Assembly (NCBI RefSeq): GCF_000283155.1 | Contig: NW_004454229.1 | Location: 6,430,272 to 6,494,271, forward strand | Source: Ceratotherium simum simum | Lineage: Eukaryota; Chordata; Mammalia; Perissodactyla; Rhinocerotidae | DNA: 64,000 nucleotides | Direction: 5' to 3' | In this document: positions 35,651 through 47,884 of the stretch, in pieces | Position numbering within the stretch: the first letter of the stretch is position 1 | Layout: each line of letters opens with the position of its first letter | Program-made: the position numbers and the translations under genes | The notes under the pieces: model-generated | What the model was told of the DNA's origin: nothing | The model's database searches: none | Seen by the model: the letters and a program-made list of their open reading frames with translations, nothing else

Positions 35651-36371
35651 TCATACTGTCTGAGACAGGGTTCCCCCAGGAACAGAGTCTGAAACAAGGA
35701 CTTGAGACAAGTGGCCTGTTTGAAGGGTGATCAGAGGAAGCACCTGCAGAGGTGTTGGAAGGTGAGACAAGGAAGAGAAAGACATGAAGGGCGTGTTATC
35801 AGGCAAGTTTCTGCTGTAACCAGCCAGGGCTCAGTTCCACCAAGGAATTCCGGATGCTGGTGTAGAACGTGCCTCAAAGTTGTACCAGTTGAGGGGCGAG
35901 AAGGCTGGGTGTGCATCCACCAGTCTTGGCTGGGATCTGCTGCGGGGAGAGGCTGTTAAGTCTCTGGCAACTTTCCTGCCTGCAGGTGGGCCAGGCCAGG
36001 CGGGCTCTGCAGCCACAGTCCTCAGGCAGAGGTGTGGCACTGGCGCTTGGAAGCTGTCAGGTCGGCGTGCACAGGAATGTGAACGCCAAGGGACACAGGC
36101 ACCTTGGGTTCTAGGTGACCAGCTCCGTCACCTTCAATTTGCCTGTGACCTTGGTCTGAGCAGTCTCTGGTCCTCAGTTTCTTCTCCTGTCAACTGGACA
36201 GTTCAAAGCAGATAGATCTTGAGGTCCCAGTCGGCTCTCAGAAGTTCCGTAATTCCCCTGGCTTTTGTATGTGCGCCTCACTGCACCCCCTGGAGGAGGT
36301 AAGCGGGGCCAGTGTGATTCTCCCTGCTGAAGCCGAGGAAATTCAGGCTCAGAGAAGGGGAGTGGCTAGGC

Positions 36372-36535
36372 CAGCGGTTCTCAAAGTGCGGTCCCTCCAC
36401 CTGCAGCAGCAGTGTCACCTGCGTAAGTGTCAAGTTCGAATTCATGGGCCCCACCCTAGACCTCCTAACTCAGAACTCCGGGGTGGGGCCCAGCAATCTG
36501 TGCCACCTCCTGGTGCTTCTGAGCCTGTGTCTGCT
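36372..36535 (+). mobile_element. MER5A-type hAT transposon
   Basis: It starts CAGCGGTTCTCAAAGTGCGG and contains GGGCCCCACCCTAGACCTCC and GGTGGGGCCCAGCAATCTGT, which are MER5A diagnostic text. The right terminal repeat is missing. Confidence 0.8.
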
Positions 36536-36652
36536 CAAGCATGAGGCCAAGGTCACACAGTGGTTAAAGGAAAAGCCGGAAGTAGACTCTAAGTTCCTGC
36601 CTCCCAGGCTGTACATCTGTTATCAGCACAGGGCCTTGTGCCTGGGAGACCC

Positions 36653-36667
36653 TCAGTAGATGGCGCC
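36653..36667 (+). promoter_or_regulatory. CTCF-like motif (14/15)
   Basis: TCAGTAGATGGCGCC fits CCASYAGRKGGCRSY with one mismatch at the first base. It sits in MIR/L2-like surroundings. Confidence 0.4.
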
Positions 36668-37439
36668 ACACCCATCTCCAGGGGACCTTTTGAGCTGTGT
36701 CTCTACTGGTCTCTGTGTGGCAGTCTGGAGCCCTCAGTGTCCAGGCATTAGGCAGTCAAGTGACTCCATGGTGGAGATGAAAAACAGTCCTGGAGAGAGG
36801 AGCCCCTGGCCCGCGGTCACTCGGCGAGGAAGTGAGCAAGCCAGATCCGAAGCCCTGGTGTCCCTCCTCCTACCTCAGAGCTCCCCACCTCTGTCTCCTC
36901 TGGACGTGGGCATCACCTCTGGGCCAGCAGTGTGTGTGTGGGGGGGTCCTTTCAGCCATCTGGATTCAAGGCCAACCCTCCCTCTGACTTTAGATGCTCC
37001 TGGGGTCTCTCAGCTTCTCCCAGATGCCTTCCCCCTTCCCATCTGATGTGCGGGGGGCTTAGGAAAATTCCCAGGTTTGTGGAGAGAAAGAAAACTATCT
37101 TGGAGTCCTGGAAGCTCTGGCAGAGCAGCCGGAAGCTTCTAGTTATGCCTTCTCTGCCTACCTACTTCCCAGGGCCACTTAAAAACAGGGCACCCATCAG
37201 TGTTCCGTGAGGTAGGGAGCCCTTCCCTGGGCAGAGCCAAAGGGCAGGGGGCTTTAGCACCAAAGAGGGCTGGTCCTGGGAGGGTCATCAGGGGTGCAGC
37301 TAGTGGAGGATGCAGTAGAGTCGATGAAGAGCCTCCAAGAGCGGCCGTGCAAACTCCTAGGAGGGGAGGGGACTCAGCCAAGGTCACTCAGTCAGATCCT
37401 GACATCCTGACCAAGGCCCAGGCTGACAAGACGAGGCCT

Positions 37440-38280
37440 TTCAGCTCTCTCTCCACTCCACGCACCTCTCCCGCAAGGGCTCTCGGGATGACCCCGACTG
37501 TGCACCATGCTGCACATCTGACTCCACGCTCACTGGGCACCAACTCCGGCTTCCACCGTCACCACGTCACTGGCCTGGGTCACCAGTGCTCCCCTCATTC
37601 CCAAACGTAAATCAAGACTGTCGGTTCTTGCCCAGACTGATGGCTGCCACATTGGCACTGCTGACCACGTCATCCTTAAAATCCATTCCTCTCGGCATCA
37701 TATTCTTCTGGTTCCTCCTCCTAGGGCTTGGGCTTTTGTGGACTCCTTCATTCACCCAACTAGGATTTAAGCGGCTATTTTTATGTGTTGGGTCCGGTGA
37801 CTCGTGGTGAGCAGGACGGTCAGGACCTGCCTTCCAGAGCACGCAGTATAACGGGACCCTCAGGGTGCTGTTCTGAGCCCCCTCCCATCTCTCTCCTCCC
37901 CACCTCTCTTGATAATCTCAGCTACTTGCTGATGACTGTCAAGCCCCAATCTTCTGCCCAGACATTTCTCCGAGCTCCAGACCCATCCCTCTAACTGCTT
38001 CAAGGACATTTCCACCTGGATGGTCCATGAGCAACCCAAACTTGCCAGGTCCAAACCAAACTCATGATCTTCTGCTCCCCTATTGAGGAGAATGAGGCCT
38101 CCATCCATGCAACACAAGCCATAAACTCGGGAGACATTTTCCCTGCTCCTTCCAGCACCTTCCAACCATCTGCCCTCTGAACAGATGTACCCTCTGTCCC
38201 CCGCCACAGTCAGTGTCCTGGGCCTGCATCACTGACACAGCCCCCAGCCTATCTCCCTCATCCAGTCTTGTTCCCTCCAA
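37440..38280 (+). repeat. L2 LINE fossil pieces
   Basis: Pieces of forward L2-like text (TTAAAATCCATTCCTCTCGG, CAACCCAAACTTGCCAGGTC). Poorly preserved and probably more than one copy. Confidence 0.4.
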
Positions 38281-38304
38281 GCCATTGGATGGACATAGCT
38301 GGAG

Positions 38305-38755
38305 GAATCAAAAGTAAACATGAACAGCCCAAATATCCATCAAGGGATAAATGGACAAACAATTTGTGGTATACACACACAGTGGAGTACATTCATCCAT
38401 AAAAAGGAATGAAGTACTGATACATGCTACAACACTGATGATCCTCAAAAACATTAAGCTGAGTGAAAGAAGTCAGACACAAAAGGTCACATATTGTATG
38501 GTTCCATTTATATGAAATGTCCAGAATAGGCAAACCCATAGAGACAGAGTGCAGATTGATGGCTGCCAGAGGGCTGGGGGAGGCAGAATGGGGAGAAACT
38601 GATTTCACTCTGGAGTCATGACAATGTTTAGGAATTAGATGGAGATGTCGGTTGCACAACATTTTGAATGTACTAAACGCCACTGTTATTCACTTTACAA
38701 TGGTTAATTTTATGTTATGTGAATTTCACCTCAATACATTATTTTTTAAAAATAC
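38305..38755 (+). repeat. L1 3' end, first of two in tandem
   Basis: From TATCCATCAAGGGATAAATG through TGCTACAACACTGATGATCC and CTGCCAGAGGGCTGGGG to GTGAATTTCACCTCAATACA and an A-rich tail at about 38.74 kb. Confidence 0.8.
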
Positions 38756-38756
38756 T

Positions 38757-39498
38757 TCCTTACACCCATTAGGATGGCCACTATCAAAAAAACAGAAAAC
38801 AAGTGCTGGTGAGGACGTGGAGAAATTGAAACACTTGGGCACTGTTGGTGGGCATGTAAAATGGTGCAGCGGCTGCGGAAAACAGTATGGTAGTTCCTCA
38901 AAAAATTAAAAGTAGAATTACCATATGATCCAGCAATCCCACTTCTGGGCATATACCCCAAAGAACTGAAAATAGGTTCTTGAAGAGATATTCATACACC
39001 CATGTTCATAGCAGCATTATTCACAATAGCTAAAAGGTGGAAGCAACCCAAGTGTCCATAGACGGATGAATGGATAAGCAAAATGTGTTATATACGTACA
39101 ATGGAATATTATTCAGGCTTGAAAAGGAAGGAAATTCTGCAATATGCTACAACATGGATGAACCTTGAGGACATTATGCTAAGTGAAATAAGCCAGACAC
39201 AAAAAGACAAATACTGTATGATTCCACTTATATGAAGTACTTAAAGTAGTCAAAATCGTAGAGACAGAAAGTAGAATGAGGGTTGCCAGGGGCTGGGGGG
39301 AGGAGAGAATGGGGAGTTACTGTTTAATGGGGACAGAGTTTCAGTTTTACAAGATGAAAAGAGTTATGGGGACGGATGATGGTGACGGCTGCTCAACAAT
39401 GTGAATGTATTTAATAGCACTGAACTGTACACTTAAAAGTGGTTAAGATGGTAAATTTTACGTTATGTGTATTTTACCACAATAAAAATTTTTTTTAA
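38757..39498 (+). repeat. L1 3' end, second of two in tandem
   Basis: It begins ACACCCATTAGGATGGCCAC (L1 ORF2 end). It carries CATAGCAGCATTATTCACAA and repeats the whole module of the preceding copy, ending TTTTACCACAATAAAAATTT. It is about 740 bp, roughly 290 bp longer than its neighbour, because it starts further 5'. Confidence 0.85.
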
Positions 39499-39499
39499 A

Positions 39500-39960
39500 G
39501 TACATCTGACCATGTCGGTATCTTTTCAGTTCCCTATAATGGCCCCATTGTTCTCAGGATTAAGTTCCAGCTCCACAGTTGGGCACCTAAGGCCCTCTAT
39601 GACCCTGCTCCCCACCCGCCTCTCAGGCCTTCTCTCTTGCCGCTCCCCACACACATTCTTTATTCCACACAGTCTCAACTACTCACAGTTCATCTCACAA
39701 GCCAACCATTTTCTTCAATGCTCTGGGCCTTTGCACGTGCTTTTCCTCTGCCTCAGATACTTCTCCTCACTTCTTCTCCAGGCTCACACTTCATCTTTAA
39801 AACTATGCTTGGGGATTATTTTCTCTAGGAAGACTTTTTTTGCTTCCCCCCTCCCAGGTCAGGGGCCTCTGGGCTCCCCTCCATCATGGCACTGACGTCA
39901 CAGAGTATCATTATCCATTTACGTGTCCCTCTCCCCCACCAGGCTGTGTGCTGCGTGCAA
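39500..39960 (+). repeat. L2 LINE fossil
   Basis: CATCTGACCATGTCGGTATC, then GGGCACCTAAGGCCCTCTAT, then CTGGGCCTTTGCACGTGCTT: forward L2. Confidence 0.7.
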
Positions 39961-40429
39961 ACCCTGACGAGGTTTTGTTTTCTCTGGGCATGAGTCAGCA
40001 GAGAGGAAGGGAAGAACGTCAGGGTGGAGATTACTGAGGCGGTGAGCTCTCAGTCTAGGCGGCTGAGGAAGCCCAGAACACAAAGGAGGTAGAGATGAAG
40101 GGCAGTGGTGTACGGAGGAGGGGGCAATCCTGTCCCTGCCGCTGAGCTTCCTGGAGGTGGGGACGTTGGAGAGGTCAACGTTTCTACAGATGGAGACGAA
40201 GGCCACGGGAAGAGCATGGGTAAAGGCACAGAGGTGGCACAGAACCGCCTGGCGCGGAGGAGGAGCGGAGAACAGCTAGGCGTCTTAGAGCAGCGATTCA
40301 GAGCCACAGACGCCTCTGACAAATGAAGTCATGCAAAGGACCCCAGACCGTACAACAGACCCTACAAGCGGAACTGCTCTGGTTGAAGTAGAGGGGAGGG
40401 GTTGTAAGCCCTATGCTGTCTCTAGCTGT

Positions 40430-41190
40430 GTACTCACACGCCATCCCAACCACCACACACACAACATCACAACCACACACACACCATCCCAACCACCACA
40501 CACCATCACAACCACCACTCACTATCATAACCACCACACAGACACCATCCCAACCACCACATACACCATCACAACCACCACACACACCATCACAACCATC
40601 ACACACACACCATCCCAACCTCCACATACCATCCCAACCACCACACACACAACATCACAACCACAACCACACCCACACACACACCATCCCAACCACCAAA
40701 CATACCATCCCAACCACACAATACACCATCACAATCACTACACACCATCACAACCACCACACACACCATCCCAACCACACACACACACGATCACAACCAC
40801 ACACACACCATCCCAACCACACACACACACGATCACAACCACCACACACCATCACAACCACCACTCACTATCATAACCACCACACAGACACCATCCCAAC
40901 CACACACACACACCATCCCAACCACCATCACAACCACCACACACACTATCACAACCATCACACACACACCATCCCAACCATCACACACACACCATCCCAA
41001 CCTCCACATACCATCCCAACCACCACACACACCATCACAACTATAACACACACACCATCACAACCACCACACACACCATCACAACTATAACACACACACC
41101 ATCACAACCACTACACATACCATCACAACCACCACGCACACCATCACAACTATCATATACATGCAAATACCACCACACACACACCATTAA
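40430..41190 (+). repeat. CA-rich minisatellite
   Basis: About 750 bp of imperfect repeats of units like ACCATCACAACCACCACACA and CACCATCCCAACCACCACAC, about 20 bp each. The stretch from ACACCATCACAACCACCACT to CACACAGACACCATCCCAAC occurs twice (about 40.50 and 40.84 kb), showing higher-order duplication. All + frames read as His/Thr/Pro strings. Confidence 0.95.
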
Positions 41191-41209
41191 ACACGTATCC
41201 TCATCATTA

Positions 41210-41990
41210 TCCAGAGGACAGTTAGAAAACCAGCAGCACAGCGGGCACAGGTAGAGCAATGGTTAGAAATGTCACTCCCAGAGTGATAGGGGCTGGTCAC
41301 ACGGGGCTTTGTGAGCAAGGTGGAGAAGCTCCAACCTCATCCTGAGGGCAGTGGGGAGCCGTGGAGGGGCCTGAGCAGGAAGACCTCCAGCTGCAGTGTG
41401 GAAACGGAATAGAGAGACACGTCATCTGGCCATAGCCAGCCTGCCCAGACAAAGGCCCTGAAGGACGCAGATGGGACCCTCACAGTTTCTCTAGCGCAGG
41501 GTAGGAGAGAGAGAGTGTCCCCAGACTGGCATGGCAAGAATTCTCAGGATCTAGAACCTGGAATCAGGTTTAAGCCAATATTCTCACTTATCCTTAAGCC
41601 AGGACGAGACTCCATGGTCTGGCTGTGGTCTAGGTGAACTCAGGGCAGTGGCTGGAGGCAGGGAGGCCAGGGGAGGCTGGTGGTGGCAGTGGGTATGAGG
41701 GAGAAAGGAGCAGACTGGACAGATGGTAGGACATGGAATTGACAGGACTGGATGTGGGAGGTGAGGGAGAGGGAAGGATCAAAGATGAGCCCCAAGTCTG
41801 GCTGGGTGACCAGTGAGTGGTAATGTCACTCACTGAGATAGGAACATAGGAGGAGGAAGTCTGGGGAACATGATTCCATTAGAGGCCTGTGGGGTGGCTG
41901 GGTCTGTGGGACAGCCTGGCACTGTCAGTCAGAGGAGCAGATGAGGGGACTGAACCCAGGAGAGAGGTCTGGTGGAGACCCAGGTCGGGA
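41210..41990 (-). repeat. L2 LINE fossil
   Basis: ATCCTGAGGGCAGTGGGGAG, then CTCCAGCTGCAGTGTGGAAA, then GATGAGCCCCAAGTCTGGCT: the same module order as 4.86-5.2 kb. Confidence 0.6.
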
Positions 41991-42618
41991 GGCACCAAAC
42001 ACTGTGCAGGTGGTAACAAAACCCCCAGGATAGAAGAGATTGTCCAAGGAGGCTGAGCCGGCATGGCCCTGCTGGGGTGAGGGTGCATGGCCTCCCCCAA
42101 CCCTCAGACCGCGCTAGGTTCCCAGGAAATTGTCTCCACTGCACCGGTTTTTCCCCTTTGCCACACTCGCTCATCTAGGGTGACTGACTAGTCCAGTTTG
42201 CCCAGCACCTCCCTGATGTTAAACTGAAAGTCCTGTGTCCTGGGGACCCCTCAGTCCTGGGCAAACCAAGGCAAACTGGGACAATTGGTCACCTTTCACT
42301 TGTCTCAGTTTTAAGTTTTTGGTCAGTGTCTGTCTTCCCTAGTCTACAGTGACGGGATTTAAGAGTCAGGGGAAGGAGAAGGATGCCAGGAGGGGCTAGA
42401 GACTGGCTTGGAATATACGAGAAAAACCTCAGGGAAGCATCTTGGATCTTTTTCCTGCAGAGAAACTGGCACAACTCAGATGTAGTGGCTGAGTCAGGAT
42501 CCGGGGGGGTGGTTTGTCCTTCCAGGTCCCCCAGGCCACTCTTCCCCATCACGATCCCTCTTTCTCCCCAGGGAGGCCATCAGCTCCCCGGTGATGCCAC
42601 GGATCCCTCCTTGCGGCC

Positions 42619-42633
42619 CCACAAGGTGGCGCT
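42619..42633 (+). promoter_or_regulatory. CTCF-like motif (14/15)
   Basis: CCACAAGGTGGCGCT fits CCASYAGRKGGCRSY except for A at the Y position. It lies in GC-rich DNA with no repeat recognised. Confidence 0.45.
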
Positions 42634-43489
42634 GTGCCCAACGCCAGCCCAGGCCTCTGCCAGATGGGCAGAGGGGCCTGGAGAGCCGCTGACCAACCCT
42701 GGGAGCCGGCTGCCCACCCCTCTCCGGGGCCTCGGTGCTCAGGAACAGTCTATGGAAGAAGACAGCCCCACGCCCACAGTGCACACAGGCTTTCTCTCTC
42801 ACCAGGCATTCATACACTCAGACACACTCTCCCGCCCACACAAACCCCAAAATACCCCCGACACTCACAGCCCGCAGAACATGCTGGGCAGAGCTGGGCG
42901 GGACCTGAGGGATCATCACTTCCAGTCCCCTCTAGAGATAGCGCACGTGTGTACACACACGTGCACACACACACACGGGAACGGCCCTGGACGTGAACAC
43001 ACTCACACACAGCTGCCTCCTGCAGTCAGGCCCCCTCCCCACACGTCGCGCAGAGGCCCTGGCTTCCCTCTCAGCCTCCCGTTCTCCACGCCCCCCATGC
43101 CTCCCTTGCATCTGATCCCTGTGGGGGATCAGACGAGATGCTGGAAGAGATGGAATGTCACAGGTGGAGCAGGTCGGGCGTGCGTGAAGGTGCAGTGGGG
43201 GCAATGTCAGAAACACAAGCAGCGACATGCAGCCCCTCACACCAGCCACACACAAGGGAACTCACGTGCAGCGTGTGTGTGAATGCAAGCATGGGGACAC
43301 GTGCACACAAACTGCCCTGCTGCTCAGAACTGCAGGCCTGGACACCGACACCCAGCGGGGCCCTCCCTTCCAGGCTCCCTCTCTGCCGTGAACCAGAGCT
43401 GTGAAGAGGCCAGTGTCCAGGCAGGGTTTCCCCAAACCTCCAGACTGGCCCCCAGGCTGCCTCGAGTTCAGCTCTGGCTGGAAGTGAGC

Positions 43490-43620
43490 TCTTGTGACCA
43501 CTCCCACCTTCAGCCCTGGTTCCAGCTCCTGCTCCACTGGCTGTGTGACCTCAGGCAAAGTCTTCCCCTCTCTGGTCACCGCCCCCCCCCAAGGCTGGAT
43601 TGACCTCCATCAGACCTTAG
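43490..43620 (+). repeat. MIR fragment
   Basis: CTCCTGCTCCACTGGCTGTG then CCTCAGGCAAAGTCTTCCCC: forward MIR. Confidence 0.6.
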
Positions 43621-44169
43621 GAGGACTCGGGGCTCCTGGTGAGAGACTTGGGCAGCGAGGGACATGCTGGGCTGGAGGGGCTGAGACACCTAACTGGGAA
43701 CTCCCTTTCCACCTCTGACTCTGGGTGACCTGGGGCCCCTGAGGAACCTGTCCAGCAGTGACACTGTTTGTAAGGAGCCCGGCACAGGGCCTGGTGCACA
43801 GAGACATCTGTCCTTTATGACACGGGTCATCATTTTGTGGCAGGATTCATGGCGTGGGGAGATTGTAAAATAAAGGATTTCCACAACCCCGACAGAGCTG
43901 GGGGCGCCTGAGGACAGGGAGCAGCATTCCCAGAGGAGAAAGGGGGGTGGCTGGTCTCAGAGCCCACCTGACTCCTTCCCACCCCACCCTGCCTCGGCCT
44001 GCGAGCTCCTTCGCTATGCCGGGGTGTAAGTGAATCTGGGGAGGAGCGGGTGTCCAGGAGCACGGGTATGGGCTGGGGTTCATGTTGTGTGCATCTGTGT
44101 GTATGTGTGTGTGTCCACATGTGTGTGCAGGAGGATATCTCTCCACGTGCCTGAGAGTGTGGGCAAAAC

Positions 44170-44390
44170 CTCTCAGTTGAGCCCTGGGTTTGAATCCCAG
44201 AGACACTTGTGGGCTTTGTGACCTTGTCCACGTGTCTTCACCTCTCTGTGCTCAGTTTCCTCATTTACAAAATGGGGATTATGATGATGACAAAAACTAA
44301 ACAACAGCACAGGCCTCACAGGGATTAGAGGATGCGTATAAAAACTAGTATGCCAAGCGCCTGGTGGTGCAGTTGCTGCTCAAAAAACTG
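44170..44390 (+). repeat. MIR SINE
   Basis: GGGTTTGAATCCCAGAGACA, then CTCAGTTTCCTCATTTACAA and a GGATTAGAGGATGCG tail. Confidence 0.75.
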
Positions 44391-44429
44391 TGAGCTGCTA
44401 TTTTACGCAATGTGGCTGGCACGGTGTAC

Positions 44430-44660
44430 TCATTCCTTCATTCACTTTTATTCATTCACTGACTCCTCTGTGCCAGGCCAGCCCTGCACTGGAGGCTGAG
44501 GACACAGAAATGAAGAGGACAGGGTCCCTGACCTCCAGGAGCTTCCAGAATGAGGGGGGAGATGGATCTGAAATGCCAATAGTGACAGCAGAGCAGACGA
44601 GAAGAGAGGTAGCTGGGAGGTGGAGGAAGGAAGATGAGGGCCACCGGGAAGGAGGGGCGC
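44430..44660 (-). repeat. L2 3' end fragment
   Basis: CATTCACTTTTATTCATTCA, then CTGTGCCAGGCCAGCCCTGC, then CCTGACCTCCAGGAGCTTCC: reversed L2. Confidence 0.55.
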
Positions 44661-44959
44661 CACCCCACGCATCCCCACACGCCCTGGGCACCAGCCCCAC
44701 TGGAGTGTTCCCTGTTCCCGAACCGGCCACCAGGCCTTTGCTCACGCTGTTCCTCTGCCCAGAGAGCCCTCCTCCCCTGCCCGCGTTCCGCCTGGTGGCT
44801 GCTAAGCTTCTTTGAAAGACTCAGCCTCCAGGGCACCTCCTCTGTCCCACTCAGACCCAATGGCTCTTGGCTTTGCCACCACACTCATCAGAGCAGAGCC
44901 ATTTAATTGATGTGCAGCCAGCACGTGCAGCCTCCTGGGGCTACTTGTTTCTAAACCTA

Positions 44960-45120
44960 GAGCATCATGGCTCTGTGACCTTGCGAGTGTCACTTCACCT
45001 CCCAGGCCTCAGTTTCCCCCTCTGTAAAATGGGCACACCTCCTTCTCAGGACAGGTGTGAGGATCAAAGGACCGAATGTTTGGGGAAAGCACTTTGCAAA
45101 TTGTAAAATGCTGGCACCTG
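44960..45120 (+). repeat. MIR SINE
   Basis: CTCTGTGACCTTGCGAGTGT then CCTCAGTTTCCCCCTCTGTA: forward MIR. Confidence 0.7.
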
Positions 45121-46109
45121 TCCAGGGGAGTTTTTATTCAAACAGCTTTTTTCCCTCTCCTGGGTGTGAGCCAAAAGATGTGTACACCCCACAGGCTCGG
45201 GCTGCATTTCCCTGGAGCTCAGGTGTGGGGCAGTTGCTGTTTGGGTGTGTTTGTGTTTGATTTCAAAGACAGCGAAACCCTGTCGCCCAGGTGATGGGAG
45301 TGGGGCCTGGCCAACAGAATTGCCAGGGGAATCCCGAGGGCTGGGAGCCCTGATGGCCCCCCCACAGTGATCAGGCACAAACTCACCCCCAGGGAGGAGA
45401 AAAGGCAGTGAGATTGCGCTGCAGGGACAGAGTGTCCCCTGGAGTCAGGAGAGCTGGGTTGATTCCAGCCCTTCTGGGTAACCTCATGCCAATCACCTCT
45501 CTCCAGGCTTGAGCTATAAAGCCAGTGCACAGGATTTATGATTTGGGGAGCCCCTTATACCCCATCAGGCCTGGGGGCTCAAAATGGGGATCAAGAGCTG
45601 ACATGGCCACCATGCGGGAAGTCTCTCGACAGCCAGGCCCTGTCCCCACCTGCCTTTCTGGCCTTGTCACCTCCACTCTCTCCTCCCACTCTATGCTGCA
45701 GCCACCTGGTGAGCGTGGGGTTCCCTTGAGGCTCCCAAATCTCTAATCTCCAGCCGTCCCCTGTCTGACTCGCCCTTCCTCCTCTTTCATCTGCTTAATG
45801 ACCACTCATCCCCCAGGCCCCTGCCCAGGCAGCACCACCTCCCAGGGGCCCTCCCTGCTTCCAGGCAACGTCGGGGCTCCTCTTCTGGCCACAGTAGTCA
45901 CCTGCATTGTGTCACTATTCGTTTACGGGCAGGTCTACCCATGCCACTTACATTGCCACTGTCTCTCAAACCCCCCACCCCAGGTTCAGGGCCAGGCACC
46001 CAGAGTCGCGCATAAATACCCCTGAAGGTCCTCTTGGCACAAAGAGCAGGGGGACCACCTGGGAGAATCCACGTGGTTTTGGTTTCATGGAAAGAGCCCC
46101 GAGAAGCTC

Positions 46110-46240
46110 TTGTGGTGGGCTCAAGATCCCGCTCCACCACTTACCAGTTGGGTGGTCTTCCTGGCTGAGCCTCAGCTTTCTCATCTGTAAAGAGGGTGGC
46201 TGTGAGGATTAGAGTGGGTGAAGCGCCCGTGTGCCCAGGG
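46110..46240 (+). repeat. MIR fragment
   Basis: CTCCACCACTTACCAGTTGG then TCTCATCTGTAAAGAGGGTG. Confidence 0.65.
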
Positions 46241-46444
46241 GGCTCGGTGAGCAGGAGCCATTTCTACTGTATCTCCATTTCCACCAGCGATCCCAAGGGA
46301 GGTGGTGTCCAGGGCTCTGTGCAATGCCGCCCCCCCAGAGCTGCAGTCGTGGGGTCCAGGCCTGGGCAGGCCCAGGTGCTGACACAGCCAGCAGCCTTCC
46401 CGAAGGTGCCCACACTCCCGGAGCCGGGGCGGGCTTGGAGGACG

Positions 46445-46459
46445 CCAGCAGAGGGCAGT
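46445..46459 (+). promoter_or_regulatory. CTCF core motif (exact consensus match)
   Basis: CCAGCAGAGGGCAGT matches CCASYAGRKGGCRSY at all 15 positions. It sits in a CpG-richer stretch (about 46.3-46.7 kb), roughly 5 kb beyond the probable CDCP2 3' end. Binding is inferred from sequence only. Confidence 0.55.
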
Positions 46460-46825
46460 GAGCACCGTGGATTTTCCAGGAGGGAGGCCGGCCCAGGGCC
46501 TCGCTGACTCCGGAGGGGAACATCCACCGGCCCCGGGGGGCCCAGAAGGTCAGGGCCCAGGGCAGCCGGGCCCGGCTTGGCGTTGCGTGTTCCGGTGCCT
46601 GCATGGGCAGAGCTGGCAGGCCAGGGCGGCCACGGGTTCCCGGAAGGCTCCACTTGGCAGCCTTGAGCTCTGACGAGGCTCCGGCGATGGGGCAGCAGTT
46701 TGCCGGGGCCTCTCTGGGACCTCAGGAGCCCAGACCGTTTCACAGCCTCAGGCGGGAACCGGTCAATACTTTCCAAGCTCCGGCTGTGCACGAGGCGCTG
46801 ACCTAGAAGAGCTCGAGCTGACGGT

Positions 46826-46999
46826 TAAGAGCGGGGACACGGAATCAGACCACCCGGTTTGAGGCCTGGCTGCACCACTAACTAGCAACGTGACCGTGGG
46901 TGAGACCCCCAACCTCTGAGCCTCAGCTCCCTGCTGTGAGGCCTCAACAAGCTACATATGAGGTGTCTGGAACAATTCCTGGCTCTCAGTATCAGCCTT
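46826..46999 (+). repeat. MIR SINE
   Basis: CCCGGTTTGAGGCCTGGCTG then GTGAGACCCCCAACCTCTGA. Confidence 0.65.
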
Positions 47000-47019
47000 C
47001 ACCTGATGGGAGCTGTTAG

Positions 47020-47180
47020 CTGTGACCTCAAGCCAGTTACTCAACTGCTCAGGGCCTCAGTTTTCTCGTCTATGAAATGGGACTCATCACAGTACCCACC
47101 TCACAGCGTTATTGCAAGGATTAAATGAACTAATTTATGGAAAGTGCTTAGATTCTTACAATGACACCAGGCACAAAGTG
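47020..47180 (+). repeat. MIR SINE
   Basis: GACCTCAAGCCAGTTACTCA, then CTCAGTTTTCTCGTCTATGA and AGGATTAAATGAACTAATTT. Confidence 0.75.
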
Positions 47181-47884
47181 CTCAATATTAATATCTAACG
47201 TGTGTTTTGCTACAGCTACAAGTGTGAGCGAGGGTTGTGTCTGGTTTTCTCGTTGACTCCCCTCACCTGCTCTACTGTCAGGTCTGGGCTCTGCAGACAG
47301 ATGTGGTGCCTGGGTTTGAATCCTGCCCCTACTGTTTCTTAGAGGGAACACTAATAGTTACTGTTTAGAGAATTCAATGAGAAAGTAAATGCAAAAAAAA
47401 TCTAGGAAAATGCCTGGCACAGAGTAAATTTCCATAAATGTTCCCATGGTTATTCCCAGTTTACAGACGAGGACACTGAGACTTGGAGAGGTTGTGGAAA
47501 GCTAGTGGCAGAGCCAAGCCCCATCCTGGCACCGTCTGTGCCTCTCTCCTCTCTGGGCCCCAGCGCCTGGCCCAGGTCCTGGCTCACAGCGGGTGCTCTG
47601 GAGCACCTCCTGAAGGAGCCCAGAGAATTGGTGGATTGACAGACACAGACACTAACCCAGGGCTCGGGTCCCTGTGCCAAGCTGGTTTACTCCCAAACGG
47701 CGTGCATGGTGCCAACAGATCAAGAGCCTTTCTACCTGGTGGGCTGTGTCCCAAGAGAAGACATCAGCAACAGAAGGGTATTCATTGGCCCTCTTGGTCC
47801 AGTGGGTGCCTTCATTCTGAAGCCAAGGACACAGGGGCTGCTTCCATCGTTGTTCTGAGAGAAGCAGCTGGTGTCATCCAGGTG

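Noticed and set aside
40331..41090. His/Thr/Pro-repeat open frames of 181 and 225 codons
   Set aside because: They are direct translations of the minisatellite in two frames. Composition is fully explained by the DNA repeat.
40430..41190. Possible CRISPR array
   Set aside because: The repeats are imperfect, contiguous and have no spacers, in a mammalian genome.
42383..43282. 299-codon open frame on the + strand
   Set aside because: It is the longest intergenic + frame, but it lies in GC-rich DNA, includes CA-repeat-derived His/Thr runs, has no domain, and overlaps frames of similar quality on both strands.
46280..46700. CpG-rich stretch as a promoter CpG island
   Set aside because: It is short, with no associated exon or transcript start evident on either strand. 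Only the CTCF motif is kept.
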